DNA of 64,000 nt from positions 25,581 to 89,580 of the forward strand of contig NZ_BMSE01000029.1 of the NCBI RefSeq assembly GCF_014648995.1, read 5' to 3'. The position numbers and the translations under genes were made by a program. Position 1 is the first letter of the stretch; each line of letters begins with the position of its first letter. A model generated the notes under the pieces. The model was not told the origin of the DNA and did not search any database. It was given only the letters and a program-made list of their open reading frames with translations. Shown here piece after piece: positions 1 to 8,159 of this stretch. Source of the DNA: Streptomyces massasporeus. GTDB taxonomy: Bacteria; Actinomycetota; Actinomycetes; Streptomycetales; Streptomycetaceae.

Positions 1-597
1 TTGAAGCGTGAGCGCGTGATCTTCCGCGATCCAGCCCGCGGTGTCTCCGTGGCCGCCAACGTGAACGCACCCCGGCGCATCCCGTCCGATCGGCTCGTCG
101 GTCTGCTGGACAAGGCCCCGACCGCGATGGCGAAGGTCGTCGTTGCCCTCGTGGCCATCCACGCTCTGGGGCCACAGGAGATCCGTCATCAGCTCCTGAC
201 CGGCCTCGACCTTCCGGCAGGGCGCTTGATCGTCCGCCGCCGCTTCGGCGATCACGTCGTCTATCTCGACGAACTGACCATGAAGCTCCTGAGTGACTGG
301 CTTCGCGCACGGGCTGAGCGCTGGCCCCGCAGCACCAATCCGCACCTGATCGTCACGCAAGTCACCGCGGTCGACCCCAACGGCCCTCCGGTGTCCAAGG
401 ACGGGCTGCGGTCGGTGTTCAGAAAGCTCGGTATCCAGCCCCGGAGGCTCCGCATCGACCGGCTGCTCGATGAGGCACACGAAACTGCCGACCCCGTGCA
501 CCTGATGCGCGTCTTCGGGATCTCCGACACGACCGCACTGAAGTACGTGAGAGCAGCCCACCCTCACCGATTCGGGCCAGAGCCCACCCAAGCCTGA
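1..597 (+). CDS. integrase/recombinase-like protein, probably 5'-truncated by the window edge
   Basis: The 198 visible residues resemble the C-terminal part of actinobacterial tyrosine-recombinase-like proteins found on mobile elements. They end in a helix-turn-helix-like stretch with LMRVFGISDTTALKYVRAAHP followed by a basic tail. Reading is open from base 1, and the TTG there may be internal, so the true start may lie outside the window. I do not see a clear catalytic R-H-R-Y set in the visible part, so activity cannot be claimed. It lies at the edge of a region rich in mobile DNA, which fits a resident or relic element. It could instead be a DNA-binding protein that has lost recombinase function. 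Confidence 0.55.
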   Translation: MKRERVIFRDPARGVSVAANVNAPRRIPSDRLVGLLDKAPTAMAKVVVALVAIHALGPQEIRHQLLTGLDLPAGRLIVRRRFGDHVVYLDELTMKLLSDWLRARAERWPRSTNPHLIVTQVTAVDPNGPPVSKDGLRSVFRKLGIQPRRLRIDRLLDEAHETADPVHLMRVFGISDTTALKYVRAAHPHRFGPEPTQA

Positions 598-796
598 TCG
601 GCAGTCCCGAGCCCGGGGTGCAGCCGACATACGCACCAAAGGGGCGATGAGTTGATCTTGATGCGACTTCGCACGTGGTCAGCACAGTGAAGCGCATAAG
701 AACTCCTAACACAATGAGCCATCGGGAATGACTGTCTGTCATGGAGGCGTGGAGGTTGGGTGTGTGATGGTTCGCGGCCGACCCGACCTGCGACAG

Positions 797-2113
797 TTAC
801 TGCGCAGGAGAGCTACACGCATGCTGTTCGGTGCCGTTCTCTGATCCCGTTGAGCAGTTCGGGACGGGGACCGGGGAGGCGGGCGGGTGCCAGGTGAGGA
901 TCCAGCCGGCGGTAAGCGCCGCCGCGCCGCCTGCCAGGGCGATTGCACCGCCTGTTCCGATGCTTGCGGCCACCGCGCCGAAGCAGGCCGGCCCGACGCC
1001 CTGCAGCGTCATGCTGCCGGAGCCGAGCAGACCGAAGGCCTGGCCCTGGCCATCTGGCGGTAAGGCGTCCAGGAACGGCCGTTGCAGGCCGAGACCGTAG
1101 GCGAATCCGAAGCCGCAGAGCAGCAGCAGACAGGACGAGACGCCCACTCCGGGCTCGGCAGCGAAGCCGACCAGCGGCAGTCCCATCAGCGCAATCAACG
1201 GGACTACCAGTCGCTCCCGGGTGGGCGGCCGTAGCAATCGGCCCACCAGAAGGTCACCGACAAGCATGCCGACCGGCAGACATCCCATCAGCACCGCGTA
1301 CCATCCGGGCGCGAAGTGGCGTCCTCCCGCGTAGGCGACGAGCAGGCCTTCTGCGCCCGCTACGAAAGCGGTCGGCAGCCACTGCGCCAGCATCAGTCGT
1401 CGCACCGTGCGTCCGCGCAGCAGCAAGCCGGCACCGTGCAGGCTTGCCCGGACGGCCCCGCCATCGCCCCGAGCGCTGCCAGGTGGGCCGCCGAACTCTC
1501 CCGGCTGCAGCCCGGGTAGCCGGATGCGGACAGCGAGCGCGCAGCCGAGGTAGAGGACGGCGCTTACCGCGAGCGCCCGGTGCGGGCCGAGTACCGCGAC
1601 GACCGCACCTCCCAGTGCCAGACCGACCAATTGCGCGCCGGAGGCAGCGATGTTGTTCAGTGAACGGCCCAGTACATAGGCGTCGCCCTTCAGCGACTGC
1701 GCGACCAAGCGACCCGACGCGCCGTGAAACACCGGTGTGGCGAGGGCGACCAGCGCCACGACACCGAGGCTTACCGCGATCGGCATCGGCACCAGAGCGA
1801 GCAGCAGGGCGGCGGCGAACGTCAAGGCGTAGCCGCCGGTGATGAGCGAGCGGGGTGGCAGTCGGTCGGCCAGGGAGCCCAACAGCAGCGAGCCGAACAG
1901 CTGCGGGATGAAGCCGATGCCGAAGGCCAGTGCGCTCAGCGGCGCGGAGCCGGTGGCCGAGAAGATCAGCACCGAGAACGTGGTGATCCGCAGCGCGTCC
2001 GCAGTGATTGCGACGGTGCGTGTTGAGAAGAGCAGCCGGAATCGTGGCTCTGCCAACACCTCCCGGTAGGTGGCACGGTGGTTTCCCTGCGCGGGCTCGG
2101 CGGTTGGGGTCAT
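797..2113 (-). CDS. MFS transporter, probable drug exporter
   Basis: This 438-residue polytopic membrane protein has the length and layout of a 12-helix major facilitator. The helix 2-3 loop carries GSLADRLPPRS, an MFS motif-A variant (GxLaDRxxxR). I chose the ATG at 2113 (MTPTAEPAQ) because the open frame upstream is arginine-rich and unlike a transporter N-terminus. The homologous part begins at YREVLAEPRFRLLF, typical of the exporter families annotated as macrolide or multidrug efflux. The gene is divergent from the ArsR-type regulator starting at 2203, with only 89 bases between them. An inverted repeat in that gap suggests the regulator controls this gene. The substrate cannot be told from sequence. 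Confidence 0.9.
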   Translation of the reverse strand: MTPTAEPAQGNHRATYREVLAEPRFRLLFSTRTVAITADALRITTFSVLIFSATGSAPLSALAFGIGFIPQLFGSLLLGSLADRLPPRSLITGGYALTFAAALLLALVPMPIAVSLGVVALVALATPVFHGASGRLVAQSLKGDAYVLGRSLNNIAASGAQLVGLALGGAVVAVLGPHRALAVSAVLYLGCALAVRIRLPGLQPGEFGGPPGSARGDGGAVRASLHGAGLLLRGRTVRRLMLAQWLPTAFVAGAEGLLVAYAGGRHFAPGWYAVLMGCLPVGMLVGDLLVGRLLRPPTRERLVVPLIALMGLPLVGFAAEPGVGVSSCLLLLCGFGFAYGLGLQRPFLDALPPDGQGQAFGLLGSGSMTLQGVGPACFGAVAASIGTGGAIALAGGAAALTAGWILTWHPPASPVPVPNCSTGSENGTEQHACSSPAQ

Positions 2114-2152
2114 GACGCCCAGCCTCGCCGTGCGCCCACACCCCTCACCAAT

Positions 2153-2172
2153 GATTCGTCGCTGGACGAATC
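2153..2172. promoter_or_regulatory. candidate operator of the ArsR-type regulator
   Basis: GATTCGTC-GCTG-GACGAATC is a perfect 8-bp inverted repeat with a 4-base spacer. It lies in the 89-base gap between the divergent MFS and ArsR-type genes. Its size and place suit a dimeric winged-helix repressor acting on both promoters. The role is inferred. Confidence 0.6.
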
Positions 2173-2202
2173 GGAACAGACGTCCCGCAGTAGCATGGCG
2201 CG

Positions 2203-3183
2203 GTGCTCCGCTTCGAAGTCTCCGTCGAGGACCTGCTGCGCAGCCGCTTCGCACTGTCGCCCGCGATGGACCTGTGCTTCCTACTGCGCTCGCTCGCCGG
2301 CCAAGACAGGCCGCTGCCGCGAGCCTGGGCCATCCGACTCCTGCCGGCCTTTGAACGGCTTCGCCGCGAGAGCGAACTGAACGCCGCCCTCGCCCTGCAT
2401 ACCCCGCATTCCGGACCGAACTTCGTCGCCCCGCCCCCGCGCGGCCTCAACCAGACCTGGGCAGACGACCTGGCCATGATCCGGGCGACACCGTTGGAAG
2501 CGGCCCGCCACGAAATCGCCACCACCGCGACCGGCCCGTCCGCCCGTGATCCCCGCGTACGCGCAGTGCTGGACTCGACGGACGCCGTCTCCAGGATCGC
2601 CGAGGCGATGGACCAGGCCTGGCACGAGCTACTCGCCACGGACTGGCCGCAACTGCGGGCGATCTGTGAGCGCGACGTCGTGCACCGGGTGGGTTTGATC
2701 GGCGAACACGGCTGGGTCACGACCATCGAGAGCCTGCACCCCAGCATCGCCTGGCAAGCCGGCGGTATCGAGATCGGCCACTTCCCTCAAGTCGGAACAG
2801 TCCGCCTCGCCGGCGACGGGCTCCTGCTGATCCCTTCGGTATTCGTCGCGAATATCGCCGCGCACCTGGAAGACCCCTGGCCCAGGACCTTGATCTATCG
2901 TGCCCGCGGCACCGCCGCCCTGTGGGGCGAACAGGAGAGCGTCCCCAGACCGGACGCCCTGACCGCTCTCGTCGGCCGGGCCCGAGCCCGGCTGCTGTTG
3001 GCGCTGGACGCCCCGGCCAGTACCAGTCACCTCGCCCGAAGCCTCGCCATGGCACCCGGCGCGGTAGGAGACCACCTCGCCATCCTGCGAGGCGCGGGAC
3101 TGCTCGTCCGCGCCCGGTCCGGACGGTCCGTGCTCTACCGCCGCACCCCGCTCGGCGAGGCACTGGTCGCCGGTACGGGCTGA
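2203..3183 (+). CDS. ArsR/SmtB-type transcriptional regulator (DUF5937-like N-terminus)
   Basis: This 326-residue protein has a winged helix-turn-helix near the C-terminus, about residues 270-315 (TSHLARSLAMAPGAVGDHLA, then LVRARSGRSVLYRRTPLGEAL). The roughly 260-residue N-terminal part matches the architecture annotated as DUF5937 in actinobacterial ArsR-like regulators. No metal-binding cysteine pair is seen next to the helix-turn-helix, so it probably senses something other than a metal ion. The GTG at 2203 is preferred because MLRFEVSVEDLLRSRF is the usual N-terminus of this family. It is divergent from an exporter, a common pairing in which the regulator represses the pump until the compound is present. 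Confidence 0.85.
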   Translation: MLRFEVSVEDLLRSRFALSPAMDLCFLLRSLAGQDRPLPRAWAIRLLPAFERLRRESELNAALALHTPHSGPNFVAPPPRGLNQTWADDLAMIRATPLEAARHEIATTATGPSARDPRVRAVLDSTDAVSRIAEAMDQAWHELLATDWPQLRAICERDVVHRVGLIGEHGWVTTIESLHPSIAWQAGGIEIGHFPQVGTVRLAGDGLLLIPSVFVANIAAHLEDPWPRTLIYRARGTAALWGEQESVPRPDALTALVGRARARLLLALDAPASTSHLARSLAMAPGAVGDHLAILRGAGLLVRARSGRSVLYRRTPLGEALVAGTG

Positions 3184-3260
3184 AGGCTGTGCGGACTTGA
3201 GGGGAGGGGACTGTCAGTGCACGACGCGGACCAGGCCTGGCGCCAGGCTGTTTGCCTGGG

Positions 3261-3998
3261 TCATGCACCCAGATCCTCTGTCACGGGCAGGCACTCGGCG
3301 AGCAGGTCGACGACGTCGCGCCAGGCTCGCTGCGCGTGCTGTGGGTGGTAGCCGACGCCGGGGACCGTGGGGTGGTCGACCGGCGGGTGGTGGAAGGCGT
3401 GCAAGGCGCCGCCGTAGACCGCGAGGCGCCAATCGACGCCTGCGGCCTGCATCTCAGCGGTGAACGCGTTCCGTTGTGCGGGCGGCATGATCGGGTCTTC
3501 CGACCCGACGCCGGCCCACACCGGGCAGCGAATGCGCGCTGCCTCGCCCGGTCGGCCCGTGGTCAGTGCGTTGACTGTCCCGATCGCGCGCAGGTTGACG
3601 CCGCCGCGCCCGAGTTCCAGCCCGACGGCGCCCCCGGTGCCGTAGCCGATGGCGGCGATCCTGTCGGGGTCGGCCCGCGATTCGGTGCGCAACACGTCGA
3701 GCGCCGCATGGCCGATGCCCCGCATCCGGTCGGGATCAGAGAGCAGCGGCAGGCAACGGCCCAGCATCGCCTCGGGGTCGCCCAAATAGCGCCCGCCATG
3801 AAGGTCGAAGGCCAGCGCTACGTATCCCAGCTCGGCGAGAGCATCGGCCCGGCGGCGCTCGACGTCGCTGAGCCCCATGCCCTCTGGTCCGAGCAGCACC
3901 GCGGGCCGGCGGTCGACACCGGCCGGGAGCGCGAGGTGCCCGATCATCGTCAAACCGTCCGCCGGGTACTCGACCGTACGCGTCGTAATCGCCCTCAT
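3261..3998 (-). CDS. dienelactone-hydrolase-family protein lacking the usual nucleophile
   Basis: This is a 245-residue alpha/beta-hydrolase-fold protein of the dienelactone hydrolase family. The Asp and His of the triad are in place (D168 in GSEDP, H200 in ALHAFHHP). The nucleophile elbow, normally G-x-C/S-x-G, reads I-G-Y-G-T-G-G (residues 117-123), so residue 120 is glycine where Cys or Ser is expected. Either it is catalytically dead or it uses other chemistry; similar Gly variants may form a subfamily. It stands alone, convergent with the ArsR-type gene. The ATG at 3998 is the start that best fits family length. Confidence 0.8.
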   Translation of the reverse strand: MRAITTRTVEYPADGLTMIGHLALPAGVDRRPAVLLGPEGMGLSDVERRRADALAELGYVALAFDLHGGRYLGDPEAMLGRCLPLLSDPDRMRGIGHAALDVLRTESRADPDRIAAIGYGTGGAVGLELGRGGVNLRAIGTVNALTTGRPGEAARIRCPVWAGVGSEDPIMPPAQRNAFTAEMQAAGVDWRLAVYGGALHAFHHPPVDHPTVPGVGYHPQHAQRAWRDVVDLLAECLPVTEDLGA

Positions 3999-4124
3999 GA
4001 GACTGGACTGTAGTGATCGTCGAGCCCGGCCCGGCCGCTGTTCTGCCGCTGGCAGAACAGCGCGTGTGTCCCTCTGAAATGCGGGGGCCGAGCCCTCAGG
4101 GCTTCAAGATCATTTCGTTGCCCT

Positions 4125-4856
4125 TTGGCGCGTACCTCGGTCACACCCCAACCCGTCGGCTACTACGCCAGCGGGCGCCACGTCCCCTTCCGGTTCCCCG
4201 CGATTCCACCCCGAGAATCCGCGAACCCGTCGGCTTGGCGATGGGAGGACGTCCGGCACGCGCGGTTCGCGGGCTGGCACGGGATGGCCAACTGGATCAA
4301 GGCGGCGCTCAGCCTGGCCAGCGTGTGCGCGTTCATCATCATGCTGGACGCCGCCGGCGACATCCTCTCCGCCGTAGCCCACCGGATCGCGGTCGCGACC
4401 CCCGAGACACAGCTGGCGTCCGAGACCTCCAACAGCTTCTGGGCAGTGATCGACACCCGGGTCCGCACGTACATCGCCCAGCACACCGGCCACCTCGCCG
4501 TCAACGGATCCGCCGTCTACGCCTTCTGGCAGGCGGTCGGCCTGTTCGGCCTGATCGGCGGCTTCTTCCACAGCACCGGCGCTCGCATCACCTACATCCT
4601 CTGGGGAGCGGCAAGCGTCGGCATGGTCTGGTCCGCCTCCCCCGCCGACGGCCGCACCGTCGCCACCGGCATCGCCGTCCTCGCCTGGACCATCGCCTCC
4701 GTCGTCGCCCTGCGCGGCCTGAGCCTGCGACCGGTCATCCACACCGCCTTCCAGCCCCACATCGACATCCGCCCCGAGGTCCACATCCCGCCGCAGCCCG
4801 TCCCCGTCCACGACGACCTGGACGAGCCGGACAACGTCAATCCGCTCCAGCGCTGA
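4125..4856 (+). CDS. four-helix membrane protein of unknown function
   Basis: The frame encodes 243 residues with four hydrophobic segments (about residues 60-80, 130-147, 151-168 and 176-196) and a hydrophilic, proline-rich tail ending DEPDNVNPLQR. I do not recognise a family. It opens the plus-strand cassette that runs to 11.7 kb. The TTG at 4125 is uncertain because no good ribosome binding site precedes it. The ATG at 4284 (MANWIKAALSLAS) is the alternative, but the tryptophan-rich sequence just upstream looks coding. Strong G/C third positions support this frame over the long antisense frame. Confidence 0.65.
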   Translation: MARTSVTPQPVGYYASGRHVPFRFPAIPPRESANPSAWRWEDVRHARFAGWHGMANWIKAALSLASVCAFIIMLDAAGDILSAVAHRIAVATPETQLASETSNSFWAVIDTRVRTYIAQHTGHLAVNGSAVYAFWQAVGLFGLIGGFFHSTGARITYILWGAASVGMVWSASPADGRTVATGIAVLAWTIASVVALRGLSLRPVIHTAFQPHIDIRPEVHIPPQPVPVHDDLDEPDNVNPLQR

Positions 4857-5072
4857 CCCAGGCACCACTCCCGCCCACCCTCTTGCTGGCGCCGTGCAGA
4901 CCAGGGCGCGGCGCCCGGATCTGAACGGACATCTCGCACCTGCGGGGCCTCCCAGACCTTCCCCACCGAGGGCGGCGTGGACCGCACCGCCTGGCGGCAC
5001 ACCCACCCGACCCTCTTCGACCAGCTGCGACAGAAGGCCGCCCGACTGCTCCGGACCCGCAGCACCCGCTGA
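4857..5072 (+). pseudogene. possible remnant of a small cassette gene
   Basis: In the frame ending with TGA at 5070-5072, the last 45 or so codons read like real protein, including GGVDRTAWRHTHPTLFDQLR and a basic C-terminus. No start codon or ribosome binding site is visible in this frame, which follows the stop of the membrane protein directly. It may be the surviving 3' part of a gene or the product of an unseen frameshift. The rest of the gap to 5222 holds nothing recognisable. Confidence 0.3.
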
Positions 5073-5222
5073 CCTGACGCCCTGCCTGGCCCTCGCCCGC
5101 CCCGCGCCCCGGGGCCGGGCGAGGACCGGACAGGCCGCCCGGCCACCAACTCCCGCGCCCCGTCGACGCACCGACGTCAGCGGGGCGCGGTGAGCCCACC
5201 CAACCGCTGGAGGAGAACACTC

Positions 5223-5554
5223 GTGCTTATCCCCCGCCCGCGCCGCCGGATCGGCCTGCCCCGCCTGCAGCGTCCCGGATCCCGCTACCCGGTCCCCCAG
5301 CATCGACTTCCCGGCTCCTGGAGCAACGACGACGCCGCCCGCGAGATCGTGCTCCAGCGGCTGAGCGCGGAGCGCCGCTCGGACTACGACGAGATGGTCT
5401 ACCTCACCGACTTCCACCTGGACCGCCTCGCCCTCCAGCGCTCCACTGAGTGGATCGAGGAGGAGCTGCAGCGCCTCGCGGACGAGCAGCCGGAGTTCCT
5501 GACCGTTACGGCACCGGCACCGAGTTCACGATCCTTCGCTTCCCCAAGCGCTGA
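5223..5554 (+). pseudogene. small hypothetical protein, frameshifted near its 3' end
   Basis: A GTG at 5223 follows a strong GGAGGAG ribosome binding site. The frame reads sensibly through a helical region ending IEEELQRLADEQPEFL near 5501. After that this frame degenerates into proline- and arginine-rich readthrough, while the -1 frame from about 5504 gives RYGTGTEFTILRFPKR and a stop at 5552-5554. The natural product is therefore about 110 residues and one base seems to be missing near 5502-5504 (CC where CCC would restore the frame). It may be a real pseudogene or a sequencing error. Function unknown. Confidence 0.6.
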
Positions 5555-5669
5555 CCGGACGCTCTCCGTACGGCCTCGCCGCACCGCCCCCCGGGCGGGC
5601 GACGGCGGGGCCGTGCGGTGTCCGTCCGGTCAGCCGAGACCGGACGACCGGCCCTCCCCGGAGGTCACC

Positions 5670-6050
5670 GTGCCCCTCGCCCGCCGCTCCCTCATGGAAG
5701 CCGCCGCTGCCCGTTTCGGCTGGCGCCGCGCCTACGGCGACACCACACAGGTCGAAGCGCTGCTCACCGAGCAGACCGAGACCGCCTACACCGAAGCCGC
5801 CGACCACGCGCAGATGGCGACGGCCAAGAACGCCGACGTCCTCACCGTGCAGCCCTGCGTCCTGGATGTCCGCGGCCGGGTCCTGGCCGACGTCCTCTAC
5901 CTGGAGGGCGTCCTGACCGGCGCCCGCAACCGCGGCCTGCCCCTGGAGCTCATCGAGCGCCTGGAGGACGCCGTGGACCACGGCCACGAGCTGACCGTGC
6001 TGCTCGCGGACACCGTCCGCATCACCGCCGACCACGCGGCCGGCCACTGA
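5670..6050 (+). CDS. hypothetical helical protein
   Basis: This 126-residue protein is mostly helical and acidic in its second half. I place the start at GTG 5670 because GGAGG stands a few bases upstream and the sequence becomes regular there (VPLARRSLMEAAAARFGWRR). The same frame is open further upstream only because it overlaps readthrough of the broken gene before it. No known domain is recognised. It is a member of the plus-strand cassette, 46 bases before the next gene. Confidence 0.65.
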   Translation: MPLARRSLMEAAAARFGWRRAYGDTTQVEALLTEQTETAYTEAADHAQMATAKNADVLTVQPCVLDVRGRVLADVLYLEGVLTGARNRGLPLELIERLEDAVDHGHELTVLLADTVRITADHAAGH

Positions 6051-6096
6051 CGCCGCGTGTCCCGCCACGACCAGCGATGGAAGGAGATGGGCCGTC

Positions 6097-6393
6097 ATGC
6101 CGCTTCGCTACTTCGAGGTTGACGTCCCGACCAAGCACAACGATCAGCCGGGGCAGCGCATCCACATCTTCGTCGGCCTGGCCGACGATCCTCTCGCTGC
6201 CCGCACCGCCGCGCACGACGCATACGACAAGGCGCGGCTGCTGCACCAGGCCGGGCAGGAGATCCCGCACGAGTTCGTCAGCGGTTGGGGTGCCCGGGGG
6301 CTGCGGCCCGACTGGGACCTCGACTGGAACAAGGCGACGGCCGCTCCCTGGGTGAACCCCCACGGCCTGTTCGGCACGCGCCGCACGTTCTGA
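6097..6393 (+). CDS. hypothetical small protein
   Basis: This 98-residue protein starts at ATG 6097 behind a GGAAGGAGA ribosome binding site. It begins MPLRYFEVDVPTKHNDQPG and has a tryptophan-rich second half (DWDLDWNKATAAPWVNP). No domain is recognised. It sits between a hypothetical gene and the GGDEF gene and follows the cassette's codon use. Confidence 0.7.
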   Translation: MPLRYFEVDVPTKHNDQPGQRIHIFVGLADDPLAARTAAHDAYDKARLLHQAGQEIPHEFVSGWGARGLRPDWDLDWNKATAAPWVNPHGLFGTRRTF

Positions 6394-6481
6394 ATCCGCC
6401 CCGGGACGGCCGCCAAGGCCGGAAAACCAGTCGGCCGCCCCGGGCCACCCATCCCGTACATGACGAGAGGGAGAGACCAGT

Positions 6482-7162
6482 ATGGCCTCCACCGTGCGCG
6501 TACAGGCCCCGATCGGGCAACGCGCCCTGTTCATCACCACGCTCGCCGTGCCGCTGACCGGCTGGACCGTGCACGCGGTCAGCCTGCGCAGGAAGCTGTC
6601 CGCCGCCCGACGCGACCCGCTCACGGGTCTGCTCGGACGCGACGGTTTCACCGCCAAGGCCCGGCAGATCACCGACCGGTACGGCGACAGCGCCCTGGTC
6701 GGCATCGCGGACCTGGACCACTTCAAGCAGATCAACGACGGACCCGGCGGGCACGCCGCCGGCGACCGCGTCCTGGCCGCCACAGCGCAGCGGTTCACCG
6801 CCTGGGCGGGCAGCCGCAGGGCGGTCGGCCGGCTCGGAGGAGACGAGTTCGCCTTCGCGGTCCGGATCGGCCCGGCCTGCCGCGAGCTCCGTCTCGCCCA
6901 GCTCACGCAGCTGCTCGCGCAGCCGGTGGAGGTCGACGACGGCGTCCTGGTCGACGTCGCCGCCTCGATCGGCGCCGCCTGCCCCGACATCCTCGGCACG
7001 ACGGACCTGTCCCTGCTCCAGCGGTCCGCCGACGCCGCGATGTACGCGGGCAAGCACACCGGCCGTCCGGTCCTCGCCGCCCGCTCCCACGCTGCCGTGC
7101 CGTCCGTCAACGGCCGGCGCGCCGGGCGGCCGGGCACCGACACCCTCGGGGCCGCCGCGTGA
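6482..7162 (+). CDS. GGDEF-domain protein, possible diguanylate cyclase
   Basis: This 226-residue protein has one N-terminal hydrophobic segment (about residues 12-35, FITTLAVPLTGWTVHAVSL). A GGDEF domain follows (about 42-200) with DPLTGLLGR, the metal-binding DLDHFKQIND and an intact active-site motif RLGGDEF near residue 118. Known GGDEF proteins with intact motifs make the second messenger cyclic di-GMP, which restrains development in Streptomyces. No PAS or EAL domain is attached. Its stop overlaps the GTG of the ASCH gene, so the two are translationally coupled. A minimal membrane-tethered GGDEF gene in an accessory cassette is unusual. The motif supports activity, but the role here is inference. 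Confidence 0.85.
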   Translation: MASTVRVQAPIGQRALFITTLAVPLTGWTVHAVSLRRKLSAARRDPLTGLLGRDGFTAKARQITDRYGDSALVGIADLDHFKQINDGPGGHAAGDRVLAATAQRFTAWAGSRRAVGRLGGDEFAFAVRIGPACRELRLAQLTQLLAQPVEVDDGVLVDVAASIGAACPDILGTTDLSLLQRSADAAMYAGKHTGRPVLAARSHAAVPSVNGRRAGRPGTDTLGAAA

Positions 7163-7614
7163 AGAGGCCGACGCTGTACGCCCCGGACCACATCCGCGGC
7201 ATCACCATCAAGCAGCCCTGGGCGGCCTGCATCCTGCACGGCGACAAGCGCGTGGAGAACCGGCCCCGGGCCTGGGCTCCGGGCTGGCGCCTGCTGCACG
7301 CCGGAGTCGAGACCGACCGGGCCGCGCTGCGCGACCCGCTCGTGGCCCGCACGATCCACGGGCACGAGCTGCCCACCCGCGCGGTCCTTGGCATCGTCCG
7401 CATCACCGGCTCCCACAACGACCCCGGCGAGCCGTGTAGCCCCTGGGCGCAGACCGAGTGCGTCCACGTCGACCTGGACGACGTCTACCCGCTGGCCCTG
7501 CCGGTGCCCTGCGACGGCCAGCTCGGACCGTGGCTCGTCCCGCTCTCCGTCTTCGAGCAGGTCCTCGTCCAGCTGCCCGACCTCGCCCCACAGCTCACGG
7601 AGGTCCCGTCATGA
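7159..7614 (+). CDS. ASCH-domain protein
   Basis: The 151-residue product shows the ASCH signature near the N-terminus: GITIKQPWAACILHGDKRVE, then NRPRAW and a W-R-L-L-H-A-G strand. ASCH domains have a PUA-like beta-barrel and are generally linked to RNA or modified-nucleotide binding. The GTG at 7159 overlaps the stop of the GGDEF gene, and its own stop overlaps the ATG of the WhiB-like gene, so all three probably share one transcript. A second, different ASCH gene closes the cassette at 11310. Confidence 0.8.
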   Translation: MKRPTLYAPDHIRGITIKQPWAACILHGDKRVENRPRAWAPGWRLLHAGVETDRAALRDPLVARTIHGHELPTRAVLGIVRITGSHNDPGEPCSPWAQTECVHVDLDDVYPLALPVPCDGQLGPWLVPLSVFEQVLVQLPDLAPQLTEVPS

Positions 7615-8159
7615 GCGGTGCGCGTACCGGCATCCCGAACGCCCCGTCCGTGGTCGCCGACGACCGGATCCCCTTCCCCCACACCGACACCCGCACCCGC
7701 TGCCAGAGCGACCCGAAGCTGTTCGCCATCGAGGACATCGCCGACCGCATGGAGCGGGAGAAGGCCCTCGCCAAGGCCAAGCTCGCCTGCTCCGGCTGCC
7801 CGATCGTCACCGGCTGCCTCAAGTGGGCGCTGGCCAACAGGCAGCTGACACCGACCGGCGTGTGGGCGGCGACCACCGCCCGGCAGCGGGCCACGCTCCG
7901 CAAGGGCCTCAAACGGCGCCTGGGGGACGACTGGGTCGGCGTTGTTGCCGAACAGGACCGCCAGCGGCAGGAGAGGCAGCAGGCGGCCCGCCACGCCCCG
8001 CCGCCCGTCCGTGACCAGGTGATGGCCCGCCTGGAGCTGGAGCTCATCCCCACCCGGCCCGCCCCGTACGAGCCGTGGAAGGAACCGATGACCCCGGCCC
8101 GGCAGGCGCAGAACATGGCGGTCCTCAAGGCCGCCCTGTCCACCAAGGCGGCCGCGTGA
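7611..8159 (+). CDS. WhiB-like (Wbl) iron-sulfur regulator
   Basis: This 182-residue protein carries four cysteines at C31, C60, C63 and C69 (C-x28-C-x2-C-x5-C), the ligand pattern for a [4Fe-4S] cluster in Wbl proteins. It is followed by TGVWAATTARQR, a variant of the usual GVWGG turn, and a basic helix (RKGLKRRLGDDW). Wbl proteins are actinobacteria-specific and usually act with a sigma factor. The C-terminal extension (QQAARHAPP onward) is longer than in housekeeping members. ATG 7611 overlaps the previous stop, and an upstream GGAGG supports this start. Small Wbl genes are common on actinophages and plasmids. Confidence 0.85.
   Translation: MSGARTGIPNAPSVVADDRIPFPHTDTRTRCQSDPKLFAIEDIADRMEREKALAKAKLACSGCPIVTGCLKWALANRQLTPTGVWAATTARQRATLRKGLKRRLGDDWVGVVAEQDRQRQERQQAARHAPPPVRDQVMARLELELIPTRPAPYEPWKEPMTPARQAQNMAVLKAALSTKAAA

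Noticed and set aside
3970..4000. CGTAATC-containing stretch near the start of the dienelactone-hydrolase-like gene
   Set aside because: Only part of one arm of the palindrome is present and the other arm does not match.
4110..5417. Long minus-strand open frame (435 codons) opposite the membrane protein
   Set aside because: It is Gly/Ala/Val/Asp-rich text mirroring the codon bias of plus-strand genes, with no recognisable domain; it is an antisense shadow.
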